Assembly (NCBI RefSeq): GCF_030161095.1
Contig: NZ_BSPP01000007.1
Span: 124,001 to 188,000, forward strand
Reading direction: 5' to 3'
DNA from: Cypionkella aquatica
GTDB lineage: Bacteria > Pseudomonadota > Alphaproteobacteria > Rhodobacterales > Rhodobacteraceae
Length of the DNA: 64,000 nucleotides
The translations under genes and the position numbers were made by a program. Under the pieces are notes generated by a model that made no database searches, was not told the DNA's origin, and saw nothing but the letters and a program-made list of their open reading frames with translations. How positions within the stretch are numbered: the stretch's first letter is position 1; each line of letters begins with the position of its first letter. Below are positions 43,680 to 53,434 of the stretch, piece by piece.

Positions 43680-44966
43680 TTGGCCTCCACCCGCCCGTTT
43701 TCGCGCTTTGAATTCATGATCGCCTGGCGCTATCTGCGCGCCAAACGTGCCGAAGGGGGCGTGTCGGTGATGACATGGATCAGCCTGATCGGCATCACTT
43801 TGGCGGTGTTTGCGCTGATCGTGACGCTGGCGGTGCGATCAGGCTTTCGCACCGAACTGGTCTCGACCTTCCTTGGATCGAACGCGCATGTCACGGTCTA
43901 TTCGGCGGGGCATCTCGACGCGTCGGGCCAGATGGTCAAGGGATTTGCCGATTACGACGCGGTGGCGGCCAAACTGGCGGCGATCCCCGGCGTGATTGAG
44001 GCCGCACCGCAAATCAAAGGTCAGGTGATGGTGACGGCCATCGGCGATGGATCAAGCGGGTCAGAGGTGTTCGGGCTGCGCTTGGCAGATCTGCGCCGGA
44101 TCCCGCGCATTGGCGACGGTGCCGATGCCTATGGAAACCTTGATGATTTCGACAGCGGCATTGCGATTGGCTCGGGCCTTGCGCGGACGTTGGGCGTGAC
44201 GGTGGGCGATAAAGTGCGGGTGATTTCACCCTCGGGGGTCAAAAGCCCGATGGGGTTCAGCCCCCGGATCAACGCCTATAGCGTGGTTTATATCTTCACT
44301 TCGGGCAATTACCTGATCGACCAAAGCCGGATGTATATGCCCTTTGCCGAGGCGCAAAGCTATTTCAACCGTGAGAATTTGGTCGATGAATTCGCTGTGA
44401 TGGTCAAAGACCCCGAAGCAATCGACGCCTACCGCGATCAAGTCATGGCGGCGGCGGGGCAGGATGCGCTGCTGTGGACATGGATGGATAGCGCCGGAAG
44501 CTATCTTAACGCGTTGAAAATAGAAGACAATGTGATGTTCCTGATCATGTCGATTCTGGTGCTGATCTCAACCCTGAACATCATTTCCGGGCTGATCATG
44601 CTGGTGAAAAACAAGGGCCGCGACATCGGGATTTTGCGCACCATGGGGCTGACCGAAGGCGCGATCCTGCGGATTTTCTTCATCTGCGGCGCGTTCACCG
44701 GGGTGGTTGGCACGCTGCTGGGGGTGGTGATCGGGTGTCTGTTTGCCACTTATATTGATGACGTGGTGGCGTTGATCAATTTGGTGACGGGCGGCGATGT
44801 CTGGGATCCGTCCATTCGCGGCATCTACGCTTTGCCTGCCGAGCTGAAGCTGCGTGATGTGGCTTCGGCGATGGCTTTGTCTTTGGGGCTGTCTTTCATC
44901 GTTACGATTTTCCCGGCACGCCGCGCGGCCCGGATGAACCCAGTAGAGGCGTTGCGCTATGAGTGA
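43680..44966 (+). CDS. lolC: Lipoprotein-releasing ABC transporter permease LolC/E
   Basis: This is the membrane subunit of the complex that extracts lipoproteins from the inner membrane for LolA. The 428-aa product has an N-terminal helix ([27 protein letters not shown]), a large periplasmic domain (about residues 50-280), three C-terminal helices ([21 protein letters not shown] and others) and the FtsX-type cytoplasmic loop ([20 protein letters not shown]). The probable start is a TTG at 43680 (frame [18 protein letters not shown]); the ATG at 43716 is the alternative. One lolC gene pairs with one lolD here, so the complex is probably a homodimer. It overlaps lolD by 8 nt. Confidence 0.93.
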   Translation: MASTRPFSRFEFMIAWRYLRAKRAEGGVSVMTWISLIGITLAVFALIVTLAVRSGFRTELVSTFLGSNAHVTVYSAGHLDASGQMVKGFADYDAVAAKLAAIPGVIEAAPQIKGQVMVTAIGDGSSGSEVFGLRLADLRRIPRIGDGADAYGNLDDFDSGIAIGSGLARTLGVTVGDKVRVISPSGVKSPMGFSPRINAYSVVYIFTSGNYLIDQSRMYMPFAEAQSYFNRENLVDEFAVMVKDPEAIDAYRDQVMAAAGQDALLWTWMDSAGSYLNALKIEDNVMFLIMSILVLISTLNIISGLIMLVKNKGRDIGILRTMGLTEGAILRIFFICGAFTGVVGTLLGVVIGCLFATYIDDVVALINLVTGGDVWDPSIRGIYALPAELKLRDVASAMALSLGLSFIVTIFPARRAARMNPVEALRYE

Positions 44967-45642
44967 TTTTGCGCTGGAACTCGCAGGGCTTGAAAAGGGC
45001 TACAACCGGGGCAAGCCGTCCGAAGTCATCGTGCTGCATGGGGCAACGCTAGAGGTCAAGCGTGGCGAAGTGGTGGCTTTGGTGGCCCCCTCGGGGGCTG
45101 GCAAATCGACGTTGCTGCATATTGCCGGGCTTTTGGACACACCAGATGAAGGCTCGGTTGCCTTGGGTGGCCGCAATATGGTGGGGTTGGGTGACCGCGC
45201 CCGCACGGAAGCCCGTCGCAATGACGTGGGCTTCATCTATCAGTTTCATCACCTGTTGCCGGAATTTACAGCGCTTGAAAACGTGGTGATCCCGCAGCTG
45301 GCCAATGGCGTGGCCAAAGCAGAGGCCGAGGCCCGCGCGCGTGAATTGCTGGCCCATGTCGGCGTGCTGCCCCGCGCCGACCACCGCCCCGCAGCACTTT
45401 CGGGTGGCGAGCAACAGCGCGTCGCCTTCTGCCGTGCGCTTGCGAATAAGCCAAAACTGTTGCTGGCCGATGAACCCACCGGCAACCTTGACCCGACCAC
45501 CTCGGATCAGGTTTTCGCGGCGCTGATGTCTTTGGTGCGCGAAACCGGGCTTTCGGCGCTGATCGCCACGCATAATCTGGAACTGGCGGCGCGGATGGAC
45601 CGTGTGGTGCGGCTGGACAAGGGCCGCGTTGTAACGTCCTGA
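44959..45642 (+). CDS. lolD: Lipoprotein-releasing ABC transporter ATPase LolD
   Basis: This is the cytosolic ATPase powering lipoprotein release with LolC. The 227-aa product has Walker [10 protein letters not shown], the Q-loop in [19 protein letters not shown] (the LolD-type QFHHLLPEF), signature [16 protein letters not shown], Walker [14 protein letters not shown] and switch ATHNLEL. It overlaps lolC by 8 nt. Its stop codon lies inside an FNR-type box serving the next gene. Several lipoproteins encoded in this window would be clients. Confidence 0.95.
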   Translation: MSDFALELAGLEKGYNRGKPSEVIVLHGATLEVKRGEVVALVAPSGAGKSTLLHIAGLLDTPDEGSVALGGRNMVGLGDRARTEARRNDVGFIYQFHHLLPEFTALENVVIPQLANGVAKAEAEARARELLAHVGVLPRADHRPAALSGGEQQRVAFCRALANKPKLLLADEPTGNLDPTTSDQVFAALMSLVRETGLSALIATHNLELAARMDRVVRLDKGRVVTS

Positions 45643-45652
45643 TCTAGATCAA
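45639..45652 (+). promoter_or_regulatory. FNR/FnrL-type box upstream of the cytochrome c gene
   Basis: CTGAT-CTAG-ATCAA matches the TTGAT-N4-ATCAA consensus in 9 of 10 positions and is palindromic in the middle. It overlaps the lolD stop and lies 54 nt before the cytochrome c start. A TTGACG -35-like element (45655-45660) follows directly. This suggests oxygen-dependent control. Confidence 0.65.
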
Positions 45653-45705
45653 GGTTGACGCTGTGCATCTGTGCAATAAAGCGTCCCACTGATCAGGAGA
45701 TCGCC

Positions 45706-46119
45706 ATGCGCATTGCGCCAACTGCCGCCGCCATCGGGCTTTCTGCGTTGCTGTTTGCCTGCGTCGAATATGGCAAGCCAAGCGAGAAAACCAGCGGCGC
45801 AGAAGACTACAATTCCTATTGCGCGGCCTGTCACGGCCCTACCGGCAAGGGCGATGGTGAGGCCGCAACCGGGCTTGGCAAAAAGCCCGCGGATCTGAGC
45901 ACACTCGCCGCCCGCAACAAGGGCGCGTTTCCGACCACCAAAGTGATGGCGCAGATTTGGGGCTATGCGGGCAAGAAGGGCAAAGGTGTGATGCCCGATT
46001 TCGCACCGCTGTTGGCAGGCGAAACCATGCCCTATGACGGCGGCGACGGTATTGCCACGCCGACGCCGATCCGACTGGTGGAACTCGCGGAATATCTGAA
46101 GACGCTACAGGTCAAGTAG
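45706..46119 (+). CDS. Small class I cytochrome c, probable lipoprotein
   Basis: This 137-aa periplasmic monohaem cytochrome c carries the haem motif CAACH in YNSYCAACHGPTGKGDGEAA and a probable distal Met in KGVMPDFAPLLAGETMPYDGG. The signal peptide ends LLFACVEYGK, which fits a lipobox (LFAC), so it is probably membrane-tethered by lipid. The ATG at 45706 has aggaga upstream. An FNR-type box lies in front. It may deliver electrons to an oxidase or reductase not in this window. Confidence 0.88.
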   Translation: MRIAPTAAAIGLSALLFACVEYGKPSEKTSGAEDYNSYCAACHGPTGKGDGEAATGLGKKPADLSTLAARNKGAFPTTKVMAQIWGYAGKKGKGVMPDFAPLLAGETMPYDGGDGIATPTPIRLVELAEYLKTLQVK

Positions 46120-46152
46120 CGCTATTGATCCGGTTGATTTGACGAAAATCGT

Positions 46153-46205
46153 CATCCTCTGCACGCAAGTGACCCGCCGGCGTCCGGGGGGTGCGATCCC
46201 CCGGC
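46153..46205 (-). repeat. catcctctg-type repeat with GC hairpin
   Basis: catcctctgcacgcaagtga (46153-46172) is a variant of the copies at 29869 and 58379. A 7-bp stem follows, ccggggg (46184-46190) with cccccgg (46198-46204), like the copy at 26718. It lies between the convergent cytochrome c and aminopeptidase genes and may end both transcripts. Confidence 0.6.
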
Positions 46206-46227
46206 GACTGGCCTCAACCGCCCCGCC

Positions 46228-47463
46228 TCAAGCCCATTCGCCGCGCCGGAACACCGGCTCGGCACTGCCATCGGCCCCAATGCCGTCAATATCGACCAGA
46301 CCCGAGCCGATCATCCAGTCGACATGGATCATGCTTGCATTGCCGCCCTGCGCTGCGATCTGCGCAGGTGTCAAATCCGCGCCGCCCAAGAAACATTTCG
46401 CATAGCATTGGCCCAAAGCGATGTGGCAGGCGGCGTTTTCGTCAAACAACGTGTTGTAAAACAACAGCCCCGATTGCGAGATCGGCGAGCCATGCGGCAC
46501 CAACGCCACTTCGCCCAACCGACGCGCGCCCTCATCTGAATCGATCAGCTTTTGCAGCACAGCCTCGCCTTTGGTGGCCTTGGCCTCGACAATCCGGCCC
46601 GCCTCAAACCGCACCTGAATCCCATCAATCAACGTGCCCTGATGCGCCAAGGGTTTGGTGGCGCTGACAAATCCTTCCACCCGCAAGGCGTGCGGCGTGG
46701 TGAAGACTTCTTCTGTCGGGATATTGGCGTTGCAGGTGACGCCATTCTTCGCGGTTGATGCGCCGCCTTGCCATTCATGGCCATCGGCCAGCCCCACCGT
46801 CAAATCTGTCCCCGGCCCGGTGAAATGCAAGGCTGCAAACCGCTTGCCGTTCAGCCACTGCGTTCGGGCGCGCAGGGCCGCATTATGCGCCGCCCAAGCC
46901 GCAACAGGGTCGGCCTGATCGACGCGCGAGGCGGCAAAGATCGCCTCGGCCAGCTGATGCACCGCCGCATCCGCGTCCAAATCCGGGAAAATCTGCTGTG
47001 CCCAAGCCTCGCCGGGGTAAGAACAAATCGACCAGTTGATGTCGAACCCGGCGATCTTCGCCAGTGCGGGTTGATAGGCCAAGGAATTGGCCTTGCCAGC
47101 CCGCGCCACCTTGCCGGGGTCTTGCGATGCCAAAAGCATCGGGTTGTCGCCCACAATCGCCATCCGCGCGGCACCGTTGGCAAAAGCCTCGGCCATGCCG
47201 TTGTAAAGCCAGTTCGGGGCGGTATCAAAGCTGGCATCCTGCCCATGCTGATAGCGCGCCAAGGCAATCGCCTCATCCGCGAAAATCGGCGTCACCACGC
47301 CCGCACCCGCCCGATAGGCCGCCGCCGCAATCAGCCGCACCAAGGGCAGCGCCGTCATCGGTGCTGTCAGGATCAAATCCTGCCCGGGCTGCAACCCCAC
47401 CCCGACATTGACAGCCACCTCGGCGAGTTTTGCCAGTTTCACCGGATCAATCGGGCTGCTCAT
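46228..47463 (-). CDS. M29-family metallo-aminopeptidase
   Basis: This 411-aa cytosolic aminopeptidase belongs to the thermophilic M29 family (AmpS/PepS/aminopeptidase T). Likely metal ligands are visible: Glu in NIPTEEVFTTP, Glu in GEVALVPHGSPIS, His in DENAACHIALGQCY, and His plus Asp in MIHVDWMIGSG. I chose the ATG at 47463 (MSSPIDPVK) with aaggaa upstream. It follows dadA on the same strand after about 50 nt, so peptide breakdown and D-amino-acid oxidation may be co-expressed. Confidence 0.92.
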   Translation of the reverse strand: MSSPIDPVKLAKLAEVAVNVGVGLQPGQDLILTAPMTALPLVRLIAAAAYRAGAGVVTPIFADEAIALARYQHGQDASFDTAPNWLYNGMAEAFANGAARMAIVGDNPMLLASQDPGKVARAGKANSLAYQPALAKIAGFDINWSICSYPGEAWAQQIFPDLDADAAVHQLAEAIFAASRVDQADPVAAWAAHNAALRARTQWLNGKRFAALHFTGPGTDLTVGLADGHEWQGGASTAKNGVTCNANIPTEEVFTTPHALRVEGFVSATKPLAHQGTLIDGIQVRFEAGRIVEAKATKGEAVLQKLIDSDEGARRLGEVALVPHGSPISQSGLLFYNTLFDENAACHIALGQCYAKCFLGGADLTPAQIAAQGGNASMIHVDWMIGSGLVDIDGIGADGSAEPVFRRGEWA

Positions 47464-47515
47464 CTTTATGTTCCTTCGCCTGCTTGGCCAGACCATAGCG
47501 GCCAGCAGGGCAGGG

Positions 47516-48778
47516 TCAACCTAAGCGCTGGTAGCGCGCATAGCCCAAATCGCCGGTCTCAATCTCGGCAGCGCGCCCCGAGATCAGATCGGCCAGCACC
47601 CGCCCTGAACCCGCCGCCATCGTCCAGCCCAATGTGCCATGCCCGGTGTTCAGATACAGGTTGGAAATTGGCGAGCGGCCCAGCACCGGCGTGCCATCCG
47701 GCGTCATCGGGCGCAAACCGCACCAGAAGGTCGCGCGGCTTTGATCGCCCGCACCGCCGAACAGATCTTCCACCGAATGGACCAAAGTATCGCGGCGCTT
47801 TTGGTGGAGCGTCATGTCAAACCCGGCAATCTCGGCCATGCCACCCACCCGAATCCGATCCCCCAACCGCGTGATCGCGATTTTGTAGGTCTCATCCATC
47901 ACGGTTGATTCGGGCGCACGCTGCGCATCGACGATGGGCACTGTGATCGAATAGCCCTTCACCGGGTAGATCGGCAGTTTGATCCCCAAAGGCCGCGCCA
48001 GCAGCGGCGAGAACGACCCCAAAGCCAGCACATAGGCATCCGCCACAAACCGCCCGGCCGAGGTTTGCACGCCAGAAATCTTGCCGCCCTCAGCCTCCAG
48101 CCGTTCAATCTTGACGCCATAGCGAAAGGTGACCCCCGCCGCGATTGCCATATCTTGCAGGCTGTTGGTGAATTTGAAGCAATCGCCGGTCTCATCGCCG
48201 GGCAGCAGCAAGCCCCCCTTGATCGCATCGCGGCGATGGGCAAGACCCGGCTCGGCTTTGATGCAGCCATCGGCGTCCAGCACCTCAAACGGCACACCGT
48301 CGGCCTTCAACACCTTGATATCCTTATAGGCTCCGTCGACCTGCTTTTGCGTGCGGAACAATTGCAGCGTGCCCTGCATCCGCTCGTCATAGGTGATTCC
48401 GGTGTCGGCGCGCAGGGCCATCAGGCAATCGCGGCTGTATTCGGCCAGACGCACCATGCGGCTTTTGTTCACCGTATAGGCGGCGCTGGTGCAATTCATC
48501 AGCATCCGCATCACCCACGAGACCTTGGCCAAATCGGGTGCAGGTTGAATGATCAACGGCGCGTGCCGCATGAACAGCCATTTCATTGCCTTGGCGGGAA
48601 TACCGGGGGCGGCCCAAGGGCTGGCATAGCCGGGGCTGATTTCGCCCGCATTGCCGAACGAGGTTTCCAGCGCCGGGCCGGATTGGCGGTCGATCACCGT
48701 CACCTCATGCCCGGCTTTCGCCAGATACCAAGCCGAGGTGACACCAATGACGCCCGCGCCGAGAATGACGATCTTCAT
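47516..48778 (-). CDS. dadA: D-amino-acid dehydrogenase
   Basis: This FAD-dependent enzyme, peripheral on the inner membrane in known cases, oxidises D-alanine and other D-amino acids to 2-oxo acids and passes electrons to quinone. The 420-aa product starts [32 protein letters not shown] (FAD fold). It has [31 protein letters not shown] and a C-terminal [18 protein letters not shown] and [15 protein letters not shown], all typical of DadA. The length is normal. It is divergent from a polyamine-type ABC operon; no racemase gene (dadX) is adjacent. Confidence 0.93.
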   Translation of the reverse strand: MKIVILGAGVIGVTSAWYLAKAGHEVTVIDRQSGPALETSFGNAGEISPGYASPWAAPGIPAKAMKWLFMRHAPLIIQPAPDLAKVSWVMRMLMNCTSAAYTVNKSRMVRLAEYSRDCLMALRADTGITYDERMQGTLQLFRTQKQVDGAYKDIKVLKADGVPFEVLDADGCIKAEPGLAHRRDAIKGGLLLPGDETGDCFKFTNSLQDMAIAAGVTFRYGVKIERLEAEGGKISGVQTSAGRFVADAYVLALGSFSPLLARPLGIKLPIYPVKGYSITVPIVDAQRAPESTVMDETYKIAITRLGDRIRVGGMAEIAGFDMTLHQKRRDTLVHSVEDLFGGAGDQSRATFWCGLRPMTPDGTPVLGRSPISNLYLNTGHGTLGWTMAAGSGRVLADLISGRAAEIETGDLGYARYQRLG

Positions 48779-49265
48779 ATGCAACCCCTTCGTGTGCCGA
48801 CCTTGGCTATTTGCCGCAGCATAGCGCAAAGCGATGAAAGGAGTTTGGAAAGGTGCCGCAACAATGCGCTGATATTCGAAGATTCTTCCAAGCTTGGATC
48901 AAAAGCTGAAATCTTGGGCGTATTAAGAACGCAAGTGCCGCATAAGACACCTTTCGGCAATCAGGGATCTCCGCCAGCGATGCGGGAAAATTCTTGCTGC
49001 ACTGCAGCGCCAAGCAGCGCAGGCCCGCTGCCCGGATGCCTGATTTACACGCATTTGCCTAAGCCAACCGCAGGGCGCGCGGATTATTGATTGGTGGATC
49101 AACAACTCTTGTTGACACAATCCCCCTGCTGAGGAGTAGGCTTCGCGGATGGCTTTGGCGATGGGTGTCATAAAACTGTCATCATGCGTCAAGGTTACTC
49201 AAACAAGATGCGCAAAGCATCTGCTGCCATCCGCGAAAAAGCGGACCAACACCAGGGAGACTTTT
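48779..49265. other. Divergent regulatory region between dadA and the polyamine-type ABC operon
   Basis: These 487 bases hold no convincing gene. The main signal is the inverted repeat TCAACAA (49099-49105) and TTGTTGA (49109-49115), overlapping a TTGACA -35-like box (49112-49117). A strong gggag ribosome site precedes the GTG at 49266. Short frames here on both strands lack ribosome sites or homology. Confidence 0.6.
49099..49117. promoter_or_regulatory. Candidate operator over a -35 box
   Basis: The perfect 7-bp arms TCAACAA-ctc-TTGTTGA overlap TTGACA. Binding there could block transcription of the ABC operon. The protein is unknown. Confidence 0.45.
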
Positions 49266-50390
49266 GTGAAAAAAGACATCGCATTGAACCGCCGCAGCTT
49301 TCTAAAGTCGTCGGCCGTCGGCGTGGGCGCACTTGCGGCCCCCGCGATCATTTCCTCCAAGGCGCTCGCCTCGTCGGGCGAGCTGAACTTCACCGGCTGG
49401 GCTGGCTATGACAAGCTGTCCGCCGAAGTGATTCCCGCGTTCACCGCCGCGACCGGCATCAAGGTGAACTTCAAAGAACTTCCCGATCAGGACACCATGT
49501 TTGGTGAAGCCAAAGTCGCGCTGGAAGCCGGCGGCATGGATATGACCGAACCGACGATCGAGCGTGTCGGCGCGTGGAACTCCAACGGCCTGCTCGGCGC
49601 TTGGGATCCGGCGAAACTGGCGATGGACAACTATTTGCCCGGTCTGGCCGATGGCTCGGCAGGCGAGCGGTCGCGCATCGACGGCAACCTGATGTATGTG
49701 CCGTCGAACTGGGGCACAGAATCGCTGGTCTATAACAAAGAATCCGCAAAACTGGGCGAGCCTCCGTCCTTGGGCGCTTTGTTCGACCCGGCCAACCAGG
49801 TTGTTCTGCGTCCTCATTCGGCACTGGCAGCCATGGGCCGTTGGCTGGATGCGCAAGGCAAACTGCCGTTCCCATGGACCGATGGCTATTCCGACATGGG
49901 CAAGATGACCCAGTTGTGGGACATCGCTTTGGCCGAAGCCATCAAGGCCAAAGGCAACGTGGTGCAGTGGTGGTCGGGCGAAAACGAAGCCAATGCAGGC
50001 TTCACCGCCAACGGCGCAACCGTCGGCCTTTGCTGGGATTCGACCGGCTTTAACCTGCGCAACGATGGCTACGGCTATATGGCTCCGGTGGAAGGCGCGT
50101 TTGCGTGGCATCAGGGCTTCGTGCTGCTGAAAAACGCCGTCAACGTCGATCAGGCGCATGAATTCGCCAAATGGGTCTCGACCCCGGAAGGTGCGTCGAT
50201 GTGGGCAACCGCCTTCTCGTCGAACCCGGTGGGCAAGGGCGCGTCCGAGCTGATGGATCCCGATGTTGCGACCTACTACAACGGCACCTTCAACGATGAA
50301 GCGCTGGCGAAACTGTGGTGGTGGCCGACGCAATCGGCAGAATTCCTGACCAAACGGGCGGAATATGCTGACAAGTTCAAGGCCGCGTAA
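49266..50390 (+). CDS. Periplasmic spermidine/putrescine-type binding protein (Tat signal)
   Basis: This is the substrate-binding protein of a polyamine-type ABC importer. The 374-aa product starts at GTG with gggag upstream and carries a twin-arginine signal (NRRSFLKSSAVGVGALAAPA). The mature domain is of the PotD/PotF type (LNFTGWAGYDKL, TAATGIKVNF, YVPSNWGTESLVYN, FVLLKNAVNVDQAHEFAKWV). Polyamines are the default substrate, but related systems carry other compounds. It heads an operon with an ATPase and two permeases, with a hairpin in between. Confidence 0.9.
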   Translation: MKKDIALNRRSFLKSSAVGVGALAAPAIISSKALASSGELNFTGWAGYDKLSAEVIPAFTAATGIKVNFKELPDQDTMFGEAKVALEAGGMDMTEPTIERVGAWNSNGLLGAWDPAKLAMDNYLPGLADGSAGERSRIDGNLMYVPSNWGTESLVYNKESAKLGEPPSLGALFDPANQVVLRPHSALAAMGRWLDAQGKLPFPWTDGYSDMGKMTQLWDIALAEAIKAKGNVVQWWSGENEANAGFTANGATVGLCWDSTGFNLRNDGYGYMAPVEGAFAWHQGFVLLKNAVNVDQAHEFAKWVSTPEGASMWATAFSSNPVGKGASELMDPDVATYYNGTFNDEALAKLWWWPTQSAEFLTKRAEYADKFKAA

Positions 50391-50408
50391 GCGATCAGCC
50401 TGACACCG

Positions 50409-50434
50409 ACGCCGGGTCCGAAGGGGCCCGGCGT
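50409..50434 (+). terminator. Attenuating hairpin after the binding-protein gene
   Basis: The 8-bp stem acgccggg (50409-50416) with cccggcgt (50427-50434) is followed by tgatatttt. It probably lowers expression of the downstream ATPase and permeases relative to the binding protein. Confidence 0.65.
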
Positions 50435-50516
50435 TGATATTTTCTATGCTGCCCAATGGTCCCGCGATCAACCGCAGGGGCCTCATAACAAAAACATATC
50501 AGGGGAATGACGGTCC

Positions 50517-51599
50517 ATGAGTGCTGGGATTGATCTTCAAAATGTAAGCTGCGATTTCGGCAATTTTCGCGCCGTCGATAACGCCACTGTGGCGATCAAA
50601 CCCGGCGAGTTTTTCTCGTTTCTTGGGCCATCCGGTTGCGGCAAGACCACGATTTTGCGGATGATTTCCGGCTTTATCGAGCCGACCGCCGGCACGATCA
50701 AAATCGGCGACAAGGATATGAAGGGCCAACGCCCGAACCAGCGCCCCACCGCGCTGATTTTCCAGAACCTTGCGCTGTTCCCGCTGATGTCGATTTGGGA
50801 GAATATCTCGTTCGGCCTTGAAGTCCGCGGCGTTGACAAAGCCACCCGCCGCGCCAAAGCCCAAGCGCTGCTGGAAATGGTCGATCTGCCCGGTGCCGCC
50901 GATAAAATGGTCAGCCAGCTTTCGGGCGGCCAGAAACAGCGCGTCGCCATCGCCCGCGCTTTGGCGGTCGAACCTGCGGTGATGCTGCTGGATGAACCGC
51001 TCTCGGCGCTTGATCTGAAGCTGCGCCAACACATGCGGGCAGAGTTGCGCGCCATCCAGAAACGCACCGGTGTGACCTTTATCTACATCACCCACGATCA
51101 GGGCGAAGCGCTGGCGATGTCGGACCGCGTCGGCGTGATGAGCCAAGGCCGCATCCAGCAAGTCGCCAATCCGCGCGACATTTACAACAACCCGGTCAAC
51201 GGCTTTGTGGCGTCTTTTGTGGGTGAAAACAACATCTTCACCGGCACCGTCACCAATCCCGCGGGTGGGATGGCAGGCTTTGACACTGCCTTTGGCATGT
51301 TCCGCGCCCGTCTGGGCGAGCAAGCCAAAAGCGGCAATATCAAGCTTTACGTCCGCCCCGAACACACCATCCTGTCCGAAACCGCAGCCGCCGAAAACGC
51401 AGTGCCGGTGACGGTATCGGAAGTCTCGTTTGAAGGTGCGTTCATCGCTGTGCACGGCAAAACTGCCAGCGGCCAAACCATCGTGGCCGAGGTGCGCAAC
51501 GACGGCTCTGCCACCGTGCCAGAGATCGGCGCCGCCCGTTTCGCGCATTTCAACGCCGCACATGCCTCGATCCTGCCCGACACCACGGCGGTGGCATAA
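50517..51599 (+). CDS. Polyamine-type ABC transporter ATP-binding protein (PotA-like)
   Basis: This is the ATPase of the importer, 360 aa. It has Walker A GPSGCGKTT, the Q-loop in LIFQNLALFPLM, signature LSGGQKQRVAIARALA, Walker B VMLLDEPLSALDL and switch ITHDQGEAL. The C-terminal TOBE domain (NIKLYVRPEHTIL) is as in PotA. It is preceded by agggga and its stop overlaps the next ATG by one base. Confidence 0.93.
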   Translation: MSAGIDLQNVSCDFGNFRAVDNATVAIKPGEFFSFLGPSGCGKTTILRMISGFIEPTAGTIKIGDKDMKGQRPNQRPTALIFQNLALFPLMSIWENISFGLEVRGVDKATRRAKAQALLEMVDLPGAADKMVSQLSGGQKQRVAIARALAVEPAVMLLDEPLSALDLKLRQHMRAELRAIQKRTGVTFIYITHDQGEALAMSDRVGVMSQGRIQQVANPRDIYNNPVNGFVASFVGENNIFTGTVTNPAGGMAGFDTAFGMFRARLGEQAKSGNIKLYVRPEHTILSETAAAENAVPVTVSEVSFEGAFIAVHGKTASGQTIVAEVRNDGSATVPEIGAARFAHFNAAHASILPDTTAVA

Positions 51600-52522
51600 T
51601 GGGTAATATGATCCGCCGCTACGGCACAAGTCTGACCCTGCTGATCTGCCTGCTCACCGCGTTCTGGCTGGTGATGCTGGTGATCGTGCCGAACATCACG
51701 CTTTTGGAAAGCTCGTTCCGCCCCTACCTGCCCGTCACTGAAATCGGCGGCCCGAAAGACGTCTACACCGCCGCCAACTACATGAAAGTGTTCAACGGCG
51801 CGATTGAGATTTCACCCTTTGGCTTCTCATTCCAAATACCAGTGCATGTGCTGACGTTTTCGCTGACCATTTTCTACTCGGTCATCGTCACGCTGATCTG
51901 CTTTGCCTTGGCCTATCCTTTGGCCTATTTCATGGCAAAAATCCTGCATCCGCGCTCACTTCCCACCATGTTCCTGCTGCTGTTCGTGCCGCTGTGGGTG
52001 TCCGAGGTGCTGCGCGCCTTTGCCTGGTGGATCATCCTTGCGCTGAAAGGTCCTCTGTCGTGGATCTTGATGCAACTGCACCTGATCGACCACGAGGTGC
52101 GTTGGATCGTCGGCTATAACGGTGTGATGATCGGGCTGGTTTACACCTATGTTCTGTTCATGATCTTCCCGGTGTTCAACGCGATTTCCTCATTGGATTC
52201 CAACCAGATAGAGGCTGCCGAAGACCTCGGCGCGCCGTGGTGGCGCATCCATTGGCGCATCGTGCTGCCCCATGCCAAGCCGGGTATCGCCTCTGGGGCG
52301 GTCATGGTTTTCATGCTGTCGGCAGGCTCGCTTCTGGTTCCGTCGATCCTTGGATCGACCACATCCCAATGGTTCACCCAGACGGTGCAGCAATGGATGC
52401 TGGATGCGCTGGATTGGAACACCGCCGCCGCCTACGCCTTCATTCTGCTGCTGATGTGCACTTTGTTCGTCAGCCTTGTGATGCGGGTCTTCCGCGTCAA
52501 ACTTTCTGACATCGCGAATTAA
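51599..52522 (+). CDS. Polyamine-type ABC transporter permease 1 (PotB-like)
   Basis: This is a membrane subunit of 307 aa with six predicted helices. The inner-membrane coupling loop is visible as EAAEDLGAPWWRIHWRIVLPHAKPG. PotB-type features include the long periplasmic loop after helix 1 (LLESSFRPYLPVTEIGGPKD). It starts on the last base of the ATPase stop (TAATG) and is followed after 10 nt by permease 2. Confidence 0.93.
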   Translation: MGNMIRRYGTSLTLLICLLTAFWLVMLVIVPNITLLESSFRPYLPVTEIGGPKDVYTAANYMKVFNGAIEISPFGFSFQIPVHVLTFSLTIFYSVIVTLICFALAYPLAYFMAKILHPRSLPTMFLLLFVPLWVSEVLRAFAWWIILALKGPLSWILMQLHLIDHEVRWIVGYNGVMIGLVYTYVLFMIFPVFNAISSLDSNQIEAAEDLGAPWWRIHWRIVLPHAKPGIASGAVMVFMLSAGSLLVPSILGSTTSQWFTQTVQQWMLDALDWNTAAAYAFILLLMCTLFVSLVMRVFRVKLSDIAN

Positions 52523-52532
52523 GGGGGACGCC

Positions 52533-53402
52533 ATGCACGCCATTCGCCAAACCCTTGCCCGCGTCTATGCCGGGGCCTTCATTTTCTACATGCTGATCCC
52601 GCTGGTCATCATGTCGGCCGCCGCGTTCAACGACAACAAAACCCCCTCCATCGTGCCGTGGAAGGGCTTCACATGGAAATGGTTCTCGGCACTTTGGGCC
52701 GATGACCGGATGTGGCATGCCTTTCAGAACACCATCTTTGTCGCCATCGCCGTCAGTTTGATTTCGGTGATCATCGGCACCGCAGCGGCCATCCTGATCA
52801 ACTCGGTGTCCGGCAATCTGCGCGCGGTGCTGTACAGCACGATGATCTCGACCATCCTGATCCCCGGCGCGGTGATCGGGATTTCCACCATGATCATGTG
52901 GACCAAGATGGGCAACGCCTTGGATACCGAGTTTATTCTGTTCAAACCCGGCCTGCATTTGTCGGTGCTAGGGCAGGTCAGCTATATCGCGTCCATCGTG
53001 ATGTTGCTGGTGCTGGCCCGCCTGCAAAGCTTTGATCAGGGGCTGGAAGAGGCTGCGTTGGATCTGGGCGCGACCCATGCCCAAGTGATGAAGCGTATCC
53101 TGCTGCCGCATCTTTATCCGGCGATCGGGGCAGGGGCGGCGGTGGCGTTCTTTCAGTCGATTGAGAACTTCAACGTCACGCAATTCACCCGTGGCGGGGC
53201 CGATACGCTGACGGTCTATGTGTTTTCAAAGGTCCGCTCTGGCATCACGCCGACGATCAACGCTTTGGCTTTGCTGCTGATCGGTGTGACCCTGTTGCTG
53301 GCCGTGCTTTACGAGATCAAACGCCGTCGCAGCGCGAATATCGAAGCCGCACGCGAGGCTGAAGCCCGCCGCGCCGCAGCTTTGGAAGAGGCGATCATCT
53401 GA
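52533..53402 (+). CDS. Polyamine-type ABC transporter permease 2 (PotC-like)
   Basis: This is the second membrane subunit, 289 aa, with six helices. It has the PotC-type signature FNDNKTPSIVPWKGFTWKWF after helix 1, the coupling loop EEAALDLGATHAQVMKRILLPHLYP, and ENFNVTQFTRGGADTLTVYVF near the end. The C-terminus is a charged Ala/Arg helix (RRRSANIEAAREAEARRAAA). It is the last gene of the operon and is followed by a strong terminator. Confidence 0.93.
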   Translation: MHAIRQTLARVYAGAFIFYMLIPLVIMSAAAFNDNKTPSIVPWKGFTWKWFSALWADDRMWHAFQNTIFVAIAVSLISVIIGTAAAILINSVSGNLRAVLYSTMISTILIPGAVIGISTMIMWTKMGNALDTEFILFKPGLHLSVLGQVSYIASIVMLLVLARLQSFDQGLEEAALDLGATHAQVMKRILLPHLYPAIGAGAAVAFFQSIENFNVTQFTRGGADTLTVYVFSKVRSGITPTINALALLLIGVTLLLAVLYEIKRRRSANIEAAREAEARRAAALEEAII

Positions 53403-53406
53403 CAGC

Positions 53407-53434
53407 AAAAGGCCCGGAGCAATCCGGGCCTTTT
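53407..53434 (+). terminator. Terminator after the polyamine-type ABC operon
   Basis: aaaaggcccgg (53407-53417) pairs perfectly with ccgggcctttt (53424-53434) around a 6-nt loop. It has T and A runs on both sides and so may work in both directions. The remaining 200 nt to gcdH show nothing else. Confidence 0.9.

Noticed and set aside
48923-49192. Short frames in the dadA/ABC divergent region
   Set aside because: They have no ribosome site, no domain and no start-stop layout linked to neighbours. The region reads better as regulatory DNA.
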